DNA of 64,000 nt from Gelidibacter gilvus (lineage in GTDB: Bacteria > Bacteroidota > Bacteroidia > Flavobacteriales > Flavobacteriaceae). The DNA lies in NCBI RefSeq assembly GCF_004115975.1, contig NZ_SDDZ01000001.1, forward strand, positions 558,001-622,000, read 5' to 3'. This document shows positions 18,504-26,761 of this stretch, piece by piece. Every line of letters begins with the position of its first letter. Positions within the stretch are counted from its first letter, which is position 1. The notes beneath the pieces were generated by a model. It made no database searches. It was given only the letters and a program-made list of their open reading frames with translations, and had not been told where the DNA came from. The position numbers and the translations under genes were made by a program.

Positions 18504-19697
18504 TTAGAGGCCTACGGTCCAGCCATTTGCCCAAGTAGGTTTGGCACTGCCATTACCTGCTCCTGTAGCATTTTCATTTATGCTATACACCCCAGATACA
18601 TCCACTGTCTTACCTTCAGTATTTTTTCCTACCGATTGGGTGGTGACATTATCAAACTTAACGTTCTTGGCAGCTAATGTGCCAGCAGTGACATAGTCCA
18701 CACTCTCATCATGTTGGACGTCAAAACCTGTTTTCCAATTGCTCAATACCACATTGTCAAATTGCCCTTGAGTGCCCACTCTTAACTTAATGGCTTGTGT
18801 TTCAGAACTTGTATCAGCCATTCCTAAACCTACTAAAGTGAGATTTTTGATGGTAGGGTTGGAGATTGGTGTCGCCAAATGATTGTTAGAGTTATTATCT
18901 GCTTCAATACCTCTATTGCCAGCATTTGTTCTGATGCCATACCAGTTTTCACCAGTTCCTGACCAACCTTCAGTCCAGTCAAATAAATCGTCACCTACAG
19001 CTTCTGAGAAATTACTCACAACCAAATATTTCGCTTGAGCTGTACCCCCAAAAAACTCAAACCCATCATCTGAACCTTCATGAACTTGAACATATTCTAT
19101 GGTTGTACCACTACCCACGCCGAAAAGTGAGAGCCCATTGAATTCTTTTTCTGAATTGTAAGCAAAACCGGAGTATTCTATTCTTAAATATTTTAGAGAT
19201 CCTGAGCTGTCATTTGCATCGCCACCTCCGTAAGTCAAGTCGGATACTTCTGCTGAGGCTGTTGTACCTTTATTTATGGGAGCATTTCCGCATAATACAA
19301 GTCCACCCCAAGCGCCTGGAGCATGAGTTGCAGCCGTCATAACCACTGGATTGGTAGAAGTGCCTTGTACATCTATTTTACCATTCTGGGCAACCGCAAT
19401 GTATCTTACTGCGGAAAAATCACCACTTGTAGCAGAAGTAGCTTCTATTTTAACGCCACTTTTAATCGTAAGTTTCGCACCGGCGTTTACAATTAACTTT
19501 CCGGTTAATTTATATGTTCCTGATTCTAAAATGACTTCACCTTCATTGATTTCTCCTGTAAGATTCTCACGGTCTAAGACAAAGGTAGTTCCACCAGTAT
19601 CGTCAGATGTAGAGTCATCATCACTTGAACATGCCGTTGTAAATATTAAAGCAAATAAAAGTGCGGTTCCTAAAAGTTTCGAATTTGTTTTTTTCAT
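18504..19697 (-). CDS. surface lipoprotein, beta-helix-like, partner of a TonB receptor
   Basis: A 397-residue lipoprotein. The signal peptide ends in T-T-A-C, and the mature N-terminus C-S-S-D-D-D-S is Cys, Ser and acidic residues, like the lipoprotein export signal that sends lipoproteins to the cell surface in Flavobacteriia. The body has repeats of Gly, Asn and Val such as G-A-W-G-G-L-V-L-C-G-N-A-P and F-N-G-L-S-L-F-G-V-G-S-G-T, suggesting a right-handed parallel beta-helix. It follows the TonB receptor by 78 nt on the same strand, so the two likely form an uptake pair. The ligand is unknown; homologues are often labelled only as hypothetical. Confidence 0.75.
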   Translation of the reverse strand: MKKTNSKLLGTALLFALIFTTACSSDDDSTSDDTGGTTFVLDRENLTGEINEGEVILESGTYKLTGKLIVNAGAKLTIKSGVKIEATSATSGDFSAVRYIAVAQNGKIDVQGTSTNPVVMTAATHAPGAWGGLVLCGNAPINKGTTASAEVSDLTYGGGDANDSSGSLKYLRIEYSGFAYNSEKEFNGLSLFGVGSGTTIEYVQVHEGSDDGFEFFGGTAQAKYLVVSNFSEAVGDDLFDWTEGWSGTGENWYGIRTNAGNRGIEADNNSNNHLATPISNPTIKNLTLVGLGMADTSSETQAIKLRVGTQGQFDNVVLSNWKTGFDVQHDESVDYVTAGTLAAKNVKFDNVTTQSVGKNTEGKTVDVSGVYSINENATGAGNGSAKPTWANGWTVGL

Positions 19698-19775
19698 AAT
19701 GTTACGTGTTAATTTTTTTTTGGTTAAAATTTTAAATTAATTGATTATTGATTACTATTTATTGGAGTTGATATA

Positions 19776-22511
19776 TTAGAGCTTGTAGCGCAGTCCTAGT
19801 TTGAAAAAAGCACCACGTTTATATGACAGCACGGTGATGGTTTCGGAGGTGTTTTCTTGAACCCTTTCAACCGCTGGATTGAGAAGATTTTTGATCGAAA
19901 AATCAACTGCTAGATTTTTGTTTATTTTGGATTTTAGGATGAAATCCAAGGAGCCAAAACCTTTGTCAACCAAGTTTCCTTTCGTTTCTACACCAAGGGC
20001 GTAAAGTCTGTCCGAAGTATAGGAATATGCCAACGTAGCCATCAAATTAGCATCACCATTAAAATCTTTGAGATAGGATACATCGGCGTTCAATAAAAAG
20101 TCGGAAGCTCCGGTAAAGCTGGAAGTGTCGTGGGTTAGGTTGGTGTTGTAATTTGTTTCTTCCCTTACTTTTTCAGAATCTAAATCTTGATGCGTTTGCA
20201 TATAAGTGGCATTTAGTCCTGCCGAAAGGCTATTGGAATGGACTCCATCAAAGTTGAAAACTTCTTTTCTTAGTTCTATTTCAGCACCATACACATAGCC
20301 GTTATCTCCTGTGTTTATAAAGGAAATGTCATTGGTTGAAGAGGCTAAAGTGATTTCGTTGATTGGGTCTAAAATATATTTCCCAAACGCTGTGACTGAT
20401 AAAAGTTCTGAGCTTTTAGGGAACATTTCCCATTTTAAATCGAGATTGTAGTTTTGTGAAGGGTAGAGGTCTGGGTTACCAACTTTGACCTCGGTTACAT
20501 CTTCATAAATAAAGAGGGCTCTTTCTTTGAACTGTGGGAGCGTATAGGTTTTGCTGGCACCCAATCGTAAATTCTGTTGGTCATTTAATTCATATTTTAA
20601 AATGACACTTGGCAAAAATTCATTTCTATTAAATGTGTTGCTTTTTCCCGAAGCATCCAATTGCGTTCTCCAGGACACGGTCTGTTCTACTTTTTCATAT
20701 CGCAAACCTCCCATGGCAGTGAGTTTATCTGAAAATTTATATTCCAAACTTGCAAAACCTGCGTGAATAGTCTGTTCGCCGTCATAGGTTTGAGGGGTGA
20801 GACCAGCAAAGGATTCATTATCAAATAAACCTTGATCAAAATTTTGTTGGTTTAAGAACAGATCGAGATTGTCCGGATCTATAGGTGAATTTAATTGAGA
20901 TCCGGAAATCCTGAAATTAAATTGAATGGCTTTAAAATCGCGTTTTTTAAGTCGACCGTTATATCCAAAGGATAATTTACCTTTAGAATTGCCATCCCTA
21001 TCTTCATTCAGTAGATAACTTACGGACAGGTTGGCTGCCAACTCATCTTCAACCAGATTTTGATAATAGCGGTGGTTATCCGTAATCGTATTTTGCGCAA
21101 AGATATAGCCGTTGGCATCGTCAGAAAACTTCATGGTGTTCTGACTTCTATCTGGCATATCGCCTTCTACCTTGTTGTAGGAAGCTGCCCAATCCAAATC
21201 AAATTTGTCCGACAGTTTATGGGTTCCTAATAATTGATGGATCAATAAGGTGTTCTGAATATAAGTACTGCGTTGGATCAAACCGTTATCATCTTCAGCA
21301 ATATCACGGATAAACCCTTGATAAGAATCTCTGATTTGATTTGAAGAGTTAACCATCAAAAAATTATAGGCGATGTTATGGTTCGGATTCAGACGATAAT
21401 TGGCATTAAACATTCCCGTGGTAGTGGTATTATAAGAAAAACGCTCTTGCTGAAAAGATTTTAGTTTGGCGCCTTGCGCACTGACGCTTTGGTTGATGCC
21501 TTCCCGATATTCAAAATCATTGTCAAAACTGGCAGTGGCGAAAAGGTTGAGTTTGCCCTCATTTCCAATATCAAAGGATTTGCCTGCTTTTAATCCGAAA
21601 TTACTGCCTAAGGGTTTTTCTTTTACAGGCGCTAAACTGTTTTCAAAATGGTATCCTCCAAGCGGATCATTTGGAACACCATAAGAAGAAAAACCTGATC
21701 TGTTTGGACCATCCTGCAATTGGAAATCGTTAAATTTATGCATGGCATTAGTTCCTATTGTTGAACCTAAAGAAAACTCAAGCATCCCTTTGCCTTTATA
21801 GTCGATGGAAGTAATATCCACATTTCCGCCTGCGAAATCCCCGGAAATTTTAGGATTATAAACTTTGTCAATCGCTATGTATTCGACGATATCCGTTGAG
21901 AAAAGATCCAGATCTATATTTTTCTTTTCAGGATCATTAGAAGTTACGGGCAGACCGTTTATGGAAGTGGAATTGTAACGATCTCCAAGACCACGTATGT
22001 AAATTGAATTTGAATCTTCTTGTTTGGAAACACCTGTAGTCTTGGCAACGGCAGTGGCAACATCACCTACCCCTTTTCTTGATAATTCCTCTATGCCGAT
22101 ACTTTGCTTGATTTCAATGGCCTTTTTTTGATCCATTAGTAACGCCTTTTCACTTATTTTTCTCGTGCTTGCAGTAATGAGCACTTCATCTAGACTTGCA
22201 GCGCTTGCCACCATATCAACATCAATGCTAACCGCTTTTCCTGCTATCAATGCCACTTCCATTTCCTTTGTTTCATAGCCTACAAAGCTGTAAACAAGGG
22301 TGTAGCGCCCTTCATTTAGATTTTCAAACACGTAGGTGCCGTCCATATCGGTGGTCGTTCCAATAGTGGTGCCTTTTATGAGCACGTTTCCGAACGCTAG
22401 TGGCTCATTGTTATATTCTTTATCAATCAATTTTCCTGCAATAGATGCTGTAGATTGTGCATTCAATATTGAGGTGAAAATAAATGGCAATGCTATTAAA
22501 ATCTTCTTCAT
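19776..22511 (-). CDS. TonB-dependent outer-membrane receptor with carboxypeptidase-regulatory-like domain
   Basis: About 911 residues from the ATG at 22511, where a clear signal peptide begins (M-K-K-I-L-I-A-L-P-F-I-F-T). Next comes a CarboxypepD_reg-like/CNA-B fold (about 20-105), then a TonB plug with G-I-E-E-L-S-R-K-G and I-Y-I-R-G-L-G-D-R-Y, and a 22-strand-type barrel ending in F-F-K-L-G-L-R-Y-K-L with terminal aromatic/hydrophobic residues. An upstream ATG at 22556 adds 15 residues that would spoil the signal peptide. It is co-oriented with the surface lipoprotein gene. It is not a SusC (no SusD next to it), so sugar is less likely than another scarce ligand. Confidence 0.9.
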   Translation of the reverse strand: MKKILIALPFIFTSILNAQSTASIAGKLIDKEYNNEPLAFGNVLIKGTTIGTTTDMDGTYVFENLNEGRYTLVYSFVGYETKEMEVALIAGKAVSIDVDMVASAASLDEVLITASTRKISEKALLMDQKKAIEIKQSIGIEELSRKGVGDVATAVAKTTGVSKQEDSNSIYIRGLGDRYNSTSINGLPVTSNDPEKKNIDLDLFSTDIVEYIAIDKVYNPKISGDFAGGNVDITSIDYKGKGMLEFSLGSTIGTNAMHKFNDFQLQDGPNRSGFSSYGVPNDPLGGYHFENSLAPVKEKPLGSNFGLKAGKSFDIGNEGKLNLFATASFDNDFEYREGINQSVSAQGAKLKSFQQERFSYNTTTTGMFNANYRLNPNHNIAYNFLMVNSSNQIRDSYQGFIRDIAEDDNGLIQRSTYIQNTLLIHQLLGTHKLSDKFDLDWAASYNKVEGDMPDRSQNTMKFSDDANGYIFAQNTITDNHRYYQNLVEDELAANLSVSYLLNEDRDGNSKGKLSFGYNGRLKKRDFKAIQFNFRISGSQLNSPIDPDNLDLFLNQQNFDQGLFDNESFAGLTPQTYDGEQTIHAGFASLEYKFSDKLTAMGGLRYEKVEQTVSWRTQLDASGKSNTFNRNEFLPSVILKYELNDQQNLRLGASKTYTLPQFKERALFIYEDVTEVKVGNPDLYPSQNYNLDLKWEMFPKSSELLSVTAFGKYILDPINEITLASSTNDISFINTGDNGYVYGAEIELRKEVFNFDGVHSNSLSAGLNATYMQTHQDLDSEKVREETNYNTNLTHDTSSFTGASDFLLNADVSYLKDFNGDANLMATLAYSYTSDRLYALGVETKGNLVDKGFGSLDFILKSKINKNLAVDFSIKNLLNPAVERVQENTSETITVLSYKRGAFFKLGLRYKL

Positions 22512-22562
22512 TTTCTGGTTATAAATATTCACTGCAAAGAAAGTCATGATGTCCAAGAACGA

Positions 22563-22588
22563 GGTTAACCTAAGATGAAACCTAGGTT
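22563..22588. promoter_or_regulatory. palindromic sequence before the TonB receptor gene
   Basis: GGTTAACC (22563-22570) is a perfect palindrome, and AACCTA (22567) pairs with TAGGTT (22583). The element sits about 50-75 nt upstream of the receptor start and about 100 nt upstream of dgt on the other strand. A repressor site is an inference. Confidence 0.35.
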
Positions 22589-22690
22589 GTAATAAAGTTA
22601 GGCGAATGTTAGCTTAAAGTAAATTATTACAAAATGGACATCTTAATTTAACATTGAAAAATGTATCTTGCCAACGCATAAAACCTTACT

Positions 22691-24034
22691 ATGGACTGGG
22701 AGCAATTATTATCATTAAAACGATTTGGCGATTCACATAAAAGAATTCGTAAAGAACAGGATGAAACCCGTTTGGGCTTTGAAGTGGATTATGATCGCAT
22801 CATTTTTTCTTCGGAATTTAGAAGTCTTCAGGATAAAACCCAAGTGATTCCCTTATCGCAAACTGATTTTGTCCATACCCGTTTGACCCACAGTTTGGAA
22901 GTAAGTGTTGTGGGTAGAAGTTTGGGTAGGAGTGTAGGCCAGAAAGTTTTGGCTAAATATCCGCATCTCCAAAATATCCATGGGTATCAGCCCAACGATT
23001 TTGGAGCTATTGTTGCTGCGGCAGCTTTGGCTCATGATATCGGAAATCCGCCGTTTGGTCATTCCGGTGAAAAAGCTATTGGCGAATTTTTTAAAAATGG
23101 CAATGGAAAACGGTTCAAAGCAGATTTGACGGATAAGGAATATCAAGATCTATGTGATTTTGAAGGCAATGCCAACGGTTTTAAAATATTGACTGAAAGT
23201 CGTGTAGGACGACTCGGTGGTCTGCGTTTAAGCTACGCTACACTTGGCGCTTTTATGAAATACCCGAAAGAATCCTTACCTAAAAAACCAACGTCGAATA
23301 TCGCCGATAAAAAATACGGATTTTTCCAAAGTGAAAAGGAGGCTTTTGTAGATGTTGCACAGGAACTCGGATTGGTAAATCGGGGAACTCCACAAGATTT
23401 AAGCTATGCCAGACATCCTTTGGCTTTTTTGGTGGAAGCTGCCGATGACATTTGCTATACGATTATCGATTTTGAAGACGGGATTAATTTAGGGTTGATT
23501 GAAGAGGAATTCGCACTGGAATATCTCATCAAATTAGTGAAGAACACCATTAATTCTAAAAATTACTATGCCCTGTCCAACACCGAAGACCGCGTTAGTT
23601 ATTTGCGCGCTTTAGCCATTAGTACCTTGATCAATGAAGCTGTGGAATTGTTCATGAGCCATGAAGAAGATATTCTCAGCGGGAAATTTGATAAGGCATT
23701 ATTGGACGTTTCCAAATATCAAGCTCAGATCAATGATATCATCAAACTAAGTGTTGAAAAAGTGTATCAGTCGGAAGAAGTGGTGGATAAGGAAATTGCA
23801 GGTTTTAAAATTATTGACGGTATTTTGGATGTGTTTACGGACACCATCAGTAACCATCATCAAGGAACTTTAAGTAACTATCATAAATTGGTGCTTAAAA
23901 TCTTCCCGAAAACCTTGGATCTGAATCAAGAAAACTTATACAATAACTTGTTGGGCATTTGTAATTACGTTTCAAAGTTCTCTGATAGTAAAGCGATTTT
24001 AACTCATAAGAAATTGAAAGGGACGCATTTTTAA
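22691..24034 (+). CDS. dgt: deoxyguanosinetriphosphate triphosphohydrolase (dGTPase)
   Basis: Hydrolyses dGTP to deoxyguanosine and triphosphate. HD-domain metal ligands are visible: R-S-L-Q-D-K-T-Q-V, then T-H-S-L-E-V-S, then A-A-L-A-H-D-I-G-N-P-P-F-G-H-S-G-E (about residues 110-125). At 447 residues it matches the Bacteroidetes dGTPase length. It stands alone between divergent and convergent neighbours. Confidence 0.93.
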   Translation: MDWEQLLSLKRFGDSHKRIRKEQDETRLGFEVDYDRIIFSSEFRSLQDKTQVIPLSQTDFVHTRLTHSLEVSVVGRSLGRSVGQKVLAKYPHLQNIHGYQPNDFGAIVAAAALAHDIGNPPFGHSGEKAIGEFFKNGNGKRFKADLTDKEYQDLCDFEGNANGFKILTESRVGRLGGLRLSYATLGAFMKYPKESLPKKPTSNIADKKYGFFQSEKEAFVDVAQELGLVNRGTPQDLSYARHPLAFLVEAADDICYTIIDFEDGINLGLIEEEFALEYLIKLVKNTINSKNYYALSNTEDRVSYLRALAISTLINEAVELFMSHEEDILSGKFDKALLDVSKYQAQINDIIKLSVEKVYQSEEVVDKEIAGFKIIDGILDVFTDTISNHHQGTLSNYHKLVLKIFPKTLDLNQENLYNNLLGICNYVSKFSDSKAILTHKKLKGTHF

Positions 24035-24106
24035 ATACATTTAATCGGATAAACTTGCATTTAATCGATAATTTTGTATATTTGGGAGAATCCTAACTCA
24101 ATTATT

Positions 24107-24265
24107 ATGAAAAAGAATGCGTTTACCGCCATCGTTATTCTTTGTATAACTGTCGCTTTTTTATTTGTGGTTAATGATCTTTCACATACAAAAGAGCAAC
24201 CAACCCATGCAAAGAACCATCAAACCCATCAACACTCAGATTTGGTGGGTCTTGATAAAGAGTAA
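24107..24265 (+). CDS. small single-span membrane or secreted protein
   Basis: 52 residues from the ATG at 24107. The start M-K-K-N-A is followed by a hydrophobic segment of about 16 residues and then a polar tail with several His, Gln and Lys (H-T-K-E-Q-P-T-H-A-K-N-H-Q-T-H-Q-H). The His-rich tail hints at metal binding, but this is weak. Its last 30 nt overlap the dxs 3' end on the opposite strand. I do not recognise the family. Confidence 0.45.
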   Translation: MKKNAFTAIVILCITVAFLFVVNDLSHTKEQPTHAKNHQTHQHSDLVGLDKE

Positions 24266-26020
24266 CGCTGCTTCGACCGTTTTGATAATAGCGTTGACGT
24301 CTAAGTGTGCCAAATGCTGTAATTGTGCAACATTCCCGTGCTCCATGAAAGTATCTGGAATGCCTAATATTTTTATGGGAATGGAATATTGATGTTCTGC
24401 TGCAAATTCCAAAACTGCCGATCCAAATCCGCCTATGATCGTACCATCTTCAACGGTGATGAGATATTTGGAATCATTGAAAATCTCATGTAGAAGTGCT
24501 TCATCCAAAGGTTTTACAAATCGCATATCATAATGTGCAACCTTCGTTTTACCATTCAATTGTGAAATGGCTTCTTTTGCGTTTTCCGCAATGAATCCAA
24601 CCGTTAAAATAGCGATATCTCTGCCTTCTGTAAGTAATTCGCCTTTTCCAATCTCCAATTTTTCAAAAGGTTGTTTCCAATCTGGAATCACGCCATACCC
24701 ACGAGGATATCTGATGGCGATAGGATGTTGAAGTCCTAATTGCGCCGTATACATAATATTTCGCAATTCGATTTCATTGCGCGGTACAAAAATGATGAGG
24801 TTAGGAATACATCTCAAATAAGCCAAATCGAACACACCGTGATGGGTGGCGCCATCTTCACCAACTAAACCAGCACGATCCAAACAAAAAATGACCGGCA
24901 GATTCTGTAAGGCGACATCATGAATGACTTGATCGTAGGCACGCTGTAAAAAGGTGGAGTAGATATTGCAAAAAACCATCATGCCTTGTGTGGCCATTCC
25001 TGCGGAAAGTGTAACGGCATGTTGTTCTGCAATCCCTACATCAAACGCCCGATCTGGCATTTGATCCATCATGTATTTTAAAGAACTTCCAGTTGGCATG
25101 GCAGGGGTAATTCCTACAATCTTCGGATTTTTTTCTGCCAATTCCACAATGGTCAACCCAAAAACATCTTGGAATTTTGTGAGTGAAGACGCCGTTTTTA
25201 TAGCCAATTCTCCAGTGGCGGAATCAAATTTTCCGGGAGCATGATAAGTGACTTGGTTTTCTTCAGCTTGTCTCAATCCTTTCCCTTTGGTGGTAATGAC
25301 ATGCAAAAACTTAGGGCCTTTTACGGATTTGAGTCGCTTGAGTTCCTTAATGATGGCATTAAGATCATGCCCATCAATAGGACCCGTATAATCAAAATTT
25401 AAAGCCTCAAAAATATTGTCTTGTTTTTCAGTGCCTTTTTTGACGTTGGTCAAATATTGTTTTAATGCACCTACACTTGGGTCAATCCCAATAGCATTGT
25501 CATTAAGGATCACCAATAAATTAGCATCGGTTACACCTGCGTGATTGAGACCTTCATAAGCCATCCCGCTAGCAATTGAGGCATCGCCAATAATGGCGAC
25601 ATGATGTCTGTCTTCACCTTTTAATTGCGAGGCAATGGCCATTCCCAAAGCTGCAGAAATAGAGGTGGAAGAGTGCCCAACACCAAACGTGTCATAGTTA
25701 CTTTCATCCCGTTTTGGAAATCCACTGATGCCATGAAGTTGTCTATTGGTGTGAAAAATGGACTTTCTGCCGGTCAAAATTTTATGTCCGTAAGCTTGAT
25801 GACCAACATCCCAAACCAATAAATCTTCTGGTGTGTTATAAACAAAATGGAGTGCAATGGTCAGTTCCACTACGCCAAGGCTAGCGCCTAAATGCCCTTC
25901 TTTGGTAGCGACAATATCAATAATAAAGTCGCGCAATTCTTTGGCAAGCTGCGGCAAATCTTCTTGATCTAAGGTTCTTAAATCAGAAGGGGAATGGATA
26001 TGATCCAATAATTTTTTCAT
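24236..26020 (-). CDS. dxs: 1-deoxy-D-xylulose-5-phosphate synthase
   Basis: The thiamine-diphosphate enzyme that joins pyruvate and glyceraldehyde-3-phosphate, the first step of the MEP isoprenoid pathway. The N-terminal domain has V-W-D-V-G-H-Q-A-Y-G-H-K-I-L-T-G-R and the ThDP motif G-D-A-S-I-A-S-G-M-A-Y-E-G. The middle domain has the catalytic Glu region I-A-E-Q-H-A-V-T and the phosphate-binding E-D-G-A-T-H-H-G-V-F-D. At 594 residues it is slightly short, as is usual in Bacteroidetes. A TAnnTTTG box lies immediately upstream. Confidence 0.97.
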   Translation of the reverse strand: MKKLLDHIHSPSDLRTLDQEDLPQLAKELRDFIIDIVATKEGHLGASLGVVELTIALHFVYNTPEDLLVWDVGHQAYGHKILTGRKSIFHTNRQLHGISGFPKRDESNYDTFGVGHSSTSISAALGMAIASQLKGEDRHHVAIIGDASIASGMAYEGLNHAGVTDANLLVILNDNAIGIDPSVGALKQYLTNVKKGTEKQDNIFEALNFDYTGPIDGHDLNAIIKELKRLKSVKGPKFLHVITTKGKGLRQAEENQVTYHAPGKFDSATGELAIKTASSLTKFQDVFGLTIVELAEKNPKIVGITPAMPTGSSLKYMMDQMPDRAFDVGIAEQHAVTLSAGMATQGMMVFCNIYSTFLQRAYDQVIHDVALQNLPVIFCLDRAGLVGEDGATHHGVFDLAYLRCIPNLIIFVPRNEIELRNIMYTAQLGLQHPIAIRYPRGYGVIPDWKQPFEKLEIGKGELLTEGRDIAILTVGFIAENAKEAISQLNGKTKVAHYDMRFVKPLDEALLHEIFNDSKYLITVEDGTIIGGFGSAVLEFAAEHQYSIPIKILGIPDTFMEHGNVAQLQHLAHLDVNAIIKTVEAALLFIKTHQI

Positions 26021-26027
26021 CAGAGTA

Positions 26028-26056
26028 CAAATGTAGCATTTGAAATTGTATTTTTG
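26028..26056. promoter_or_regulatory. divergent -7 boxes for dxs and the deaminase gene
   Basis: On the minus strand TACATTTG (26028-26035) and on the plus strand TATTTTTG (26049-26056) both match TAnnTTTG. The dxs box ends 7 nt before its ATG, so the dxs mRNA would have almost no leader. The plus box sits 25 nt before the GTG start of the deaminase. The -33 boxes are not clear. Confidence 0.45.
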
Positions 26057-26081
26057 ATTTTTAACCTTTGAAGATTGTTCA

Positions 26082-26531
26082 GTGGAAAATCCTTTTGATG
26101 ATATCTATTTTATGAAAAAAGCGCTACAGGAAGCAGAATATGCCTTTGATAAGGGCGAAATTCCTGTAGGTGCGCTCATTGTGATTGATAACAGAATCAT
26201 TGCAAGAGCACATAATCTAACCGAACTTTTGGTTGATGTAACAGCCCATGCCGAGATGCAGGCCATTACTGCGGCATCCAATTTTCTAGGAGGGAAATAT
26301 CTCACTAATTGTACCTTATATGTCACCTTGGAGCCTTGCCAGATGTGTGCTGGTGCCTTGTATTGGAGCCAAATAAGCAGGATTGTCTATGGGGCAAAAG
26401 ATGAGGAAAGAGGTTGTAGTGTTTTGAACACCAAACTCCATCCAAAAACGGTGGTGGTTGGTGGCATTTTGGCAGAAGAGTCTTCGCGATTGCTAAAACG
26501 TTTTTTTATTGAAAAACGAAATCTGAATTAG
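26082..26531 (+). CDS. nucleoside/tRNA adenosine deaminase (TadA-like)
   Basis: A zinc cytidine-deaminase-fold protein of 149 residues. The zinc motif is T-A-H-A-E-M-Q-A (HAE, about residues 49-55) with P-C-Q-M-C-A-G-A (PCxxC, about residues 83-89). It best fits the TadA family, which makes inosine at the wobble position of tRNA-Arg(ACG); guanine deaminase-type relatives cannot be excluded. The GTG at 26082 gives the family-typical N-terminus E-N-P-F-D-D-x-Y-F-M-K-K-A-L; an ATG 30 nt further in is possible. It shares a divergent promoter region with dxs. Confidence 0.85.
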   Translation: MENPFDDIYFMKKALQEAEYAFDKGEIPVGALIVIDNRIIARAHNLTELLVDVTAHAEMQAITAASNFLGGKYLTNCTLYVTLEPCQMCAGALYWSQISRIVYGAKDEERGCSVLNTKLHPKTVVVGGILAEESSRLLKRFFIEKRNLN

Positions 26532-26761
26532 AACTTGTGTTTTTCTTTATCGCGCATCTTGTCGAGATTTTCCTTGGTCAACATATAATCCCTAAAGTCT
26601 TTGTCTTTCCATCGGTAATAGGCAAATAATGGAAATACCAGAACAAATAGTCCCATAGTTCCAAAACCGATGAATTTTTGGGAATAGTCACTTTCAAAAA
26701 TAAATCCTGCGGCAATGCTCCCTAAAGCAGCTATAGCTAGAAAAGTTATGAGATATTTCAT
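26528..26761 (-). CDS. small two-helix membrane protein
   Basis: 77 residues with two hydrophobic segments (residues about 3-22 and 32-50) and a charged C-terminal tail ending R-D-K-E-K-H-K-F. It begins exactly where the ClC gene ends (1-nt TAATG overlap), so it is translated with that gene. No family name is recognised. A role tied to the ClC protein is possible but unproven. Confidence 0.65.
   Translation of the reverse strand: MKYLITFLAIAALGSIAAGFIFESDYSQKFIGFGTMGLFVLVFPLFAYYRWKDKDFRDYMLTKENLDKMRDKEKHKF

Noticed and set aside
22853-23146. Long antisense ORFs inside dgt, feoB, mgtE and other genes
   Set aside because: They are shadows of strongly recognised genes in other frames and lack family features.
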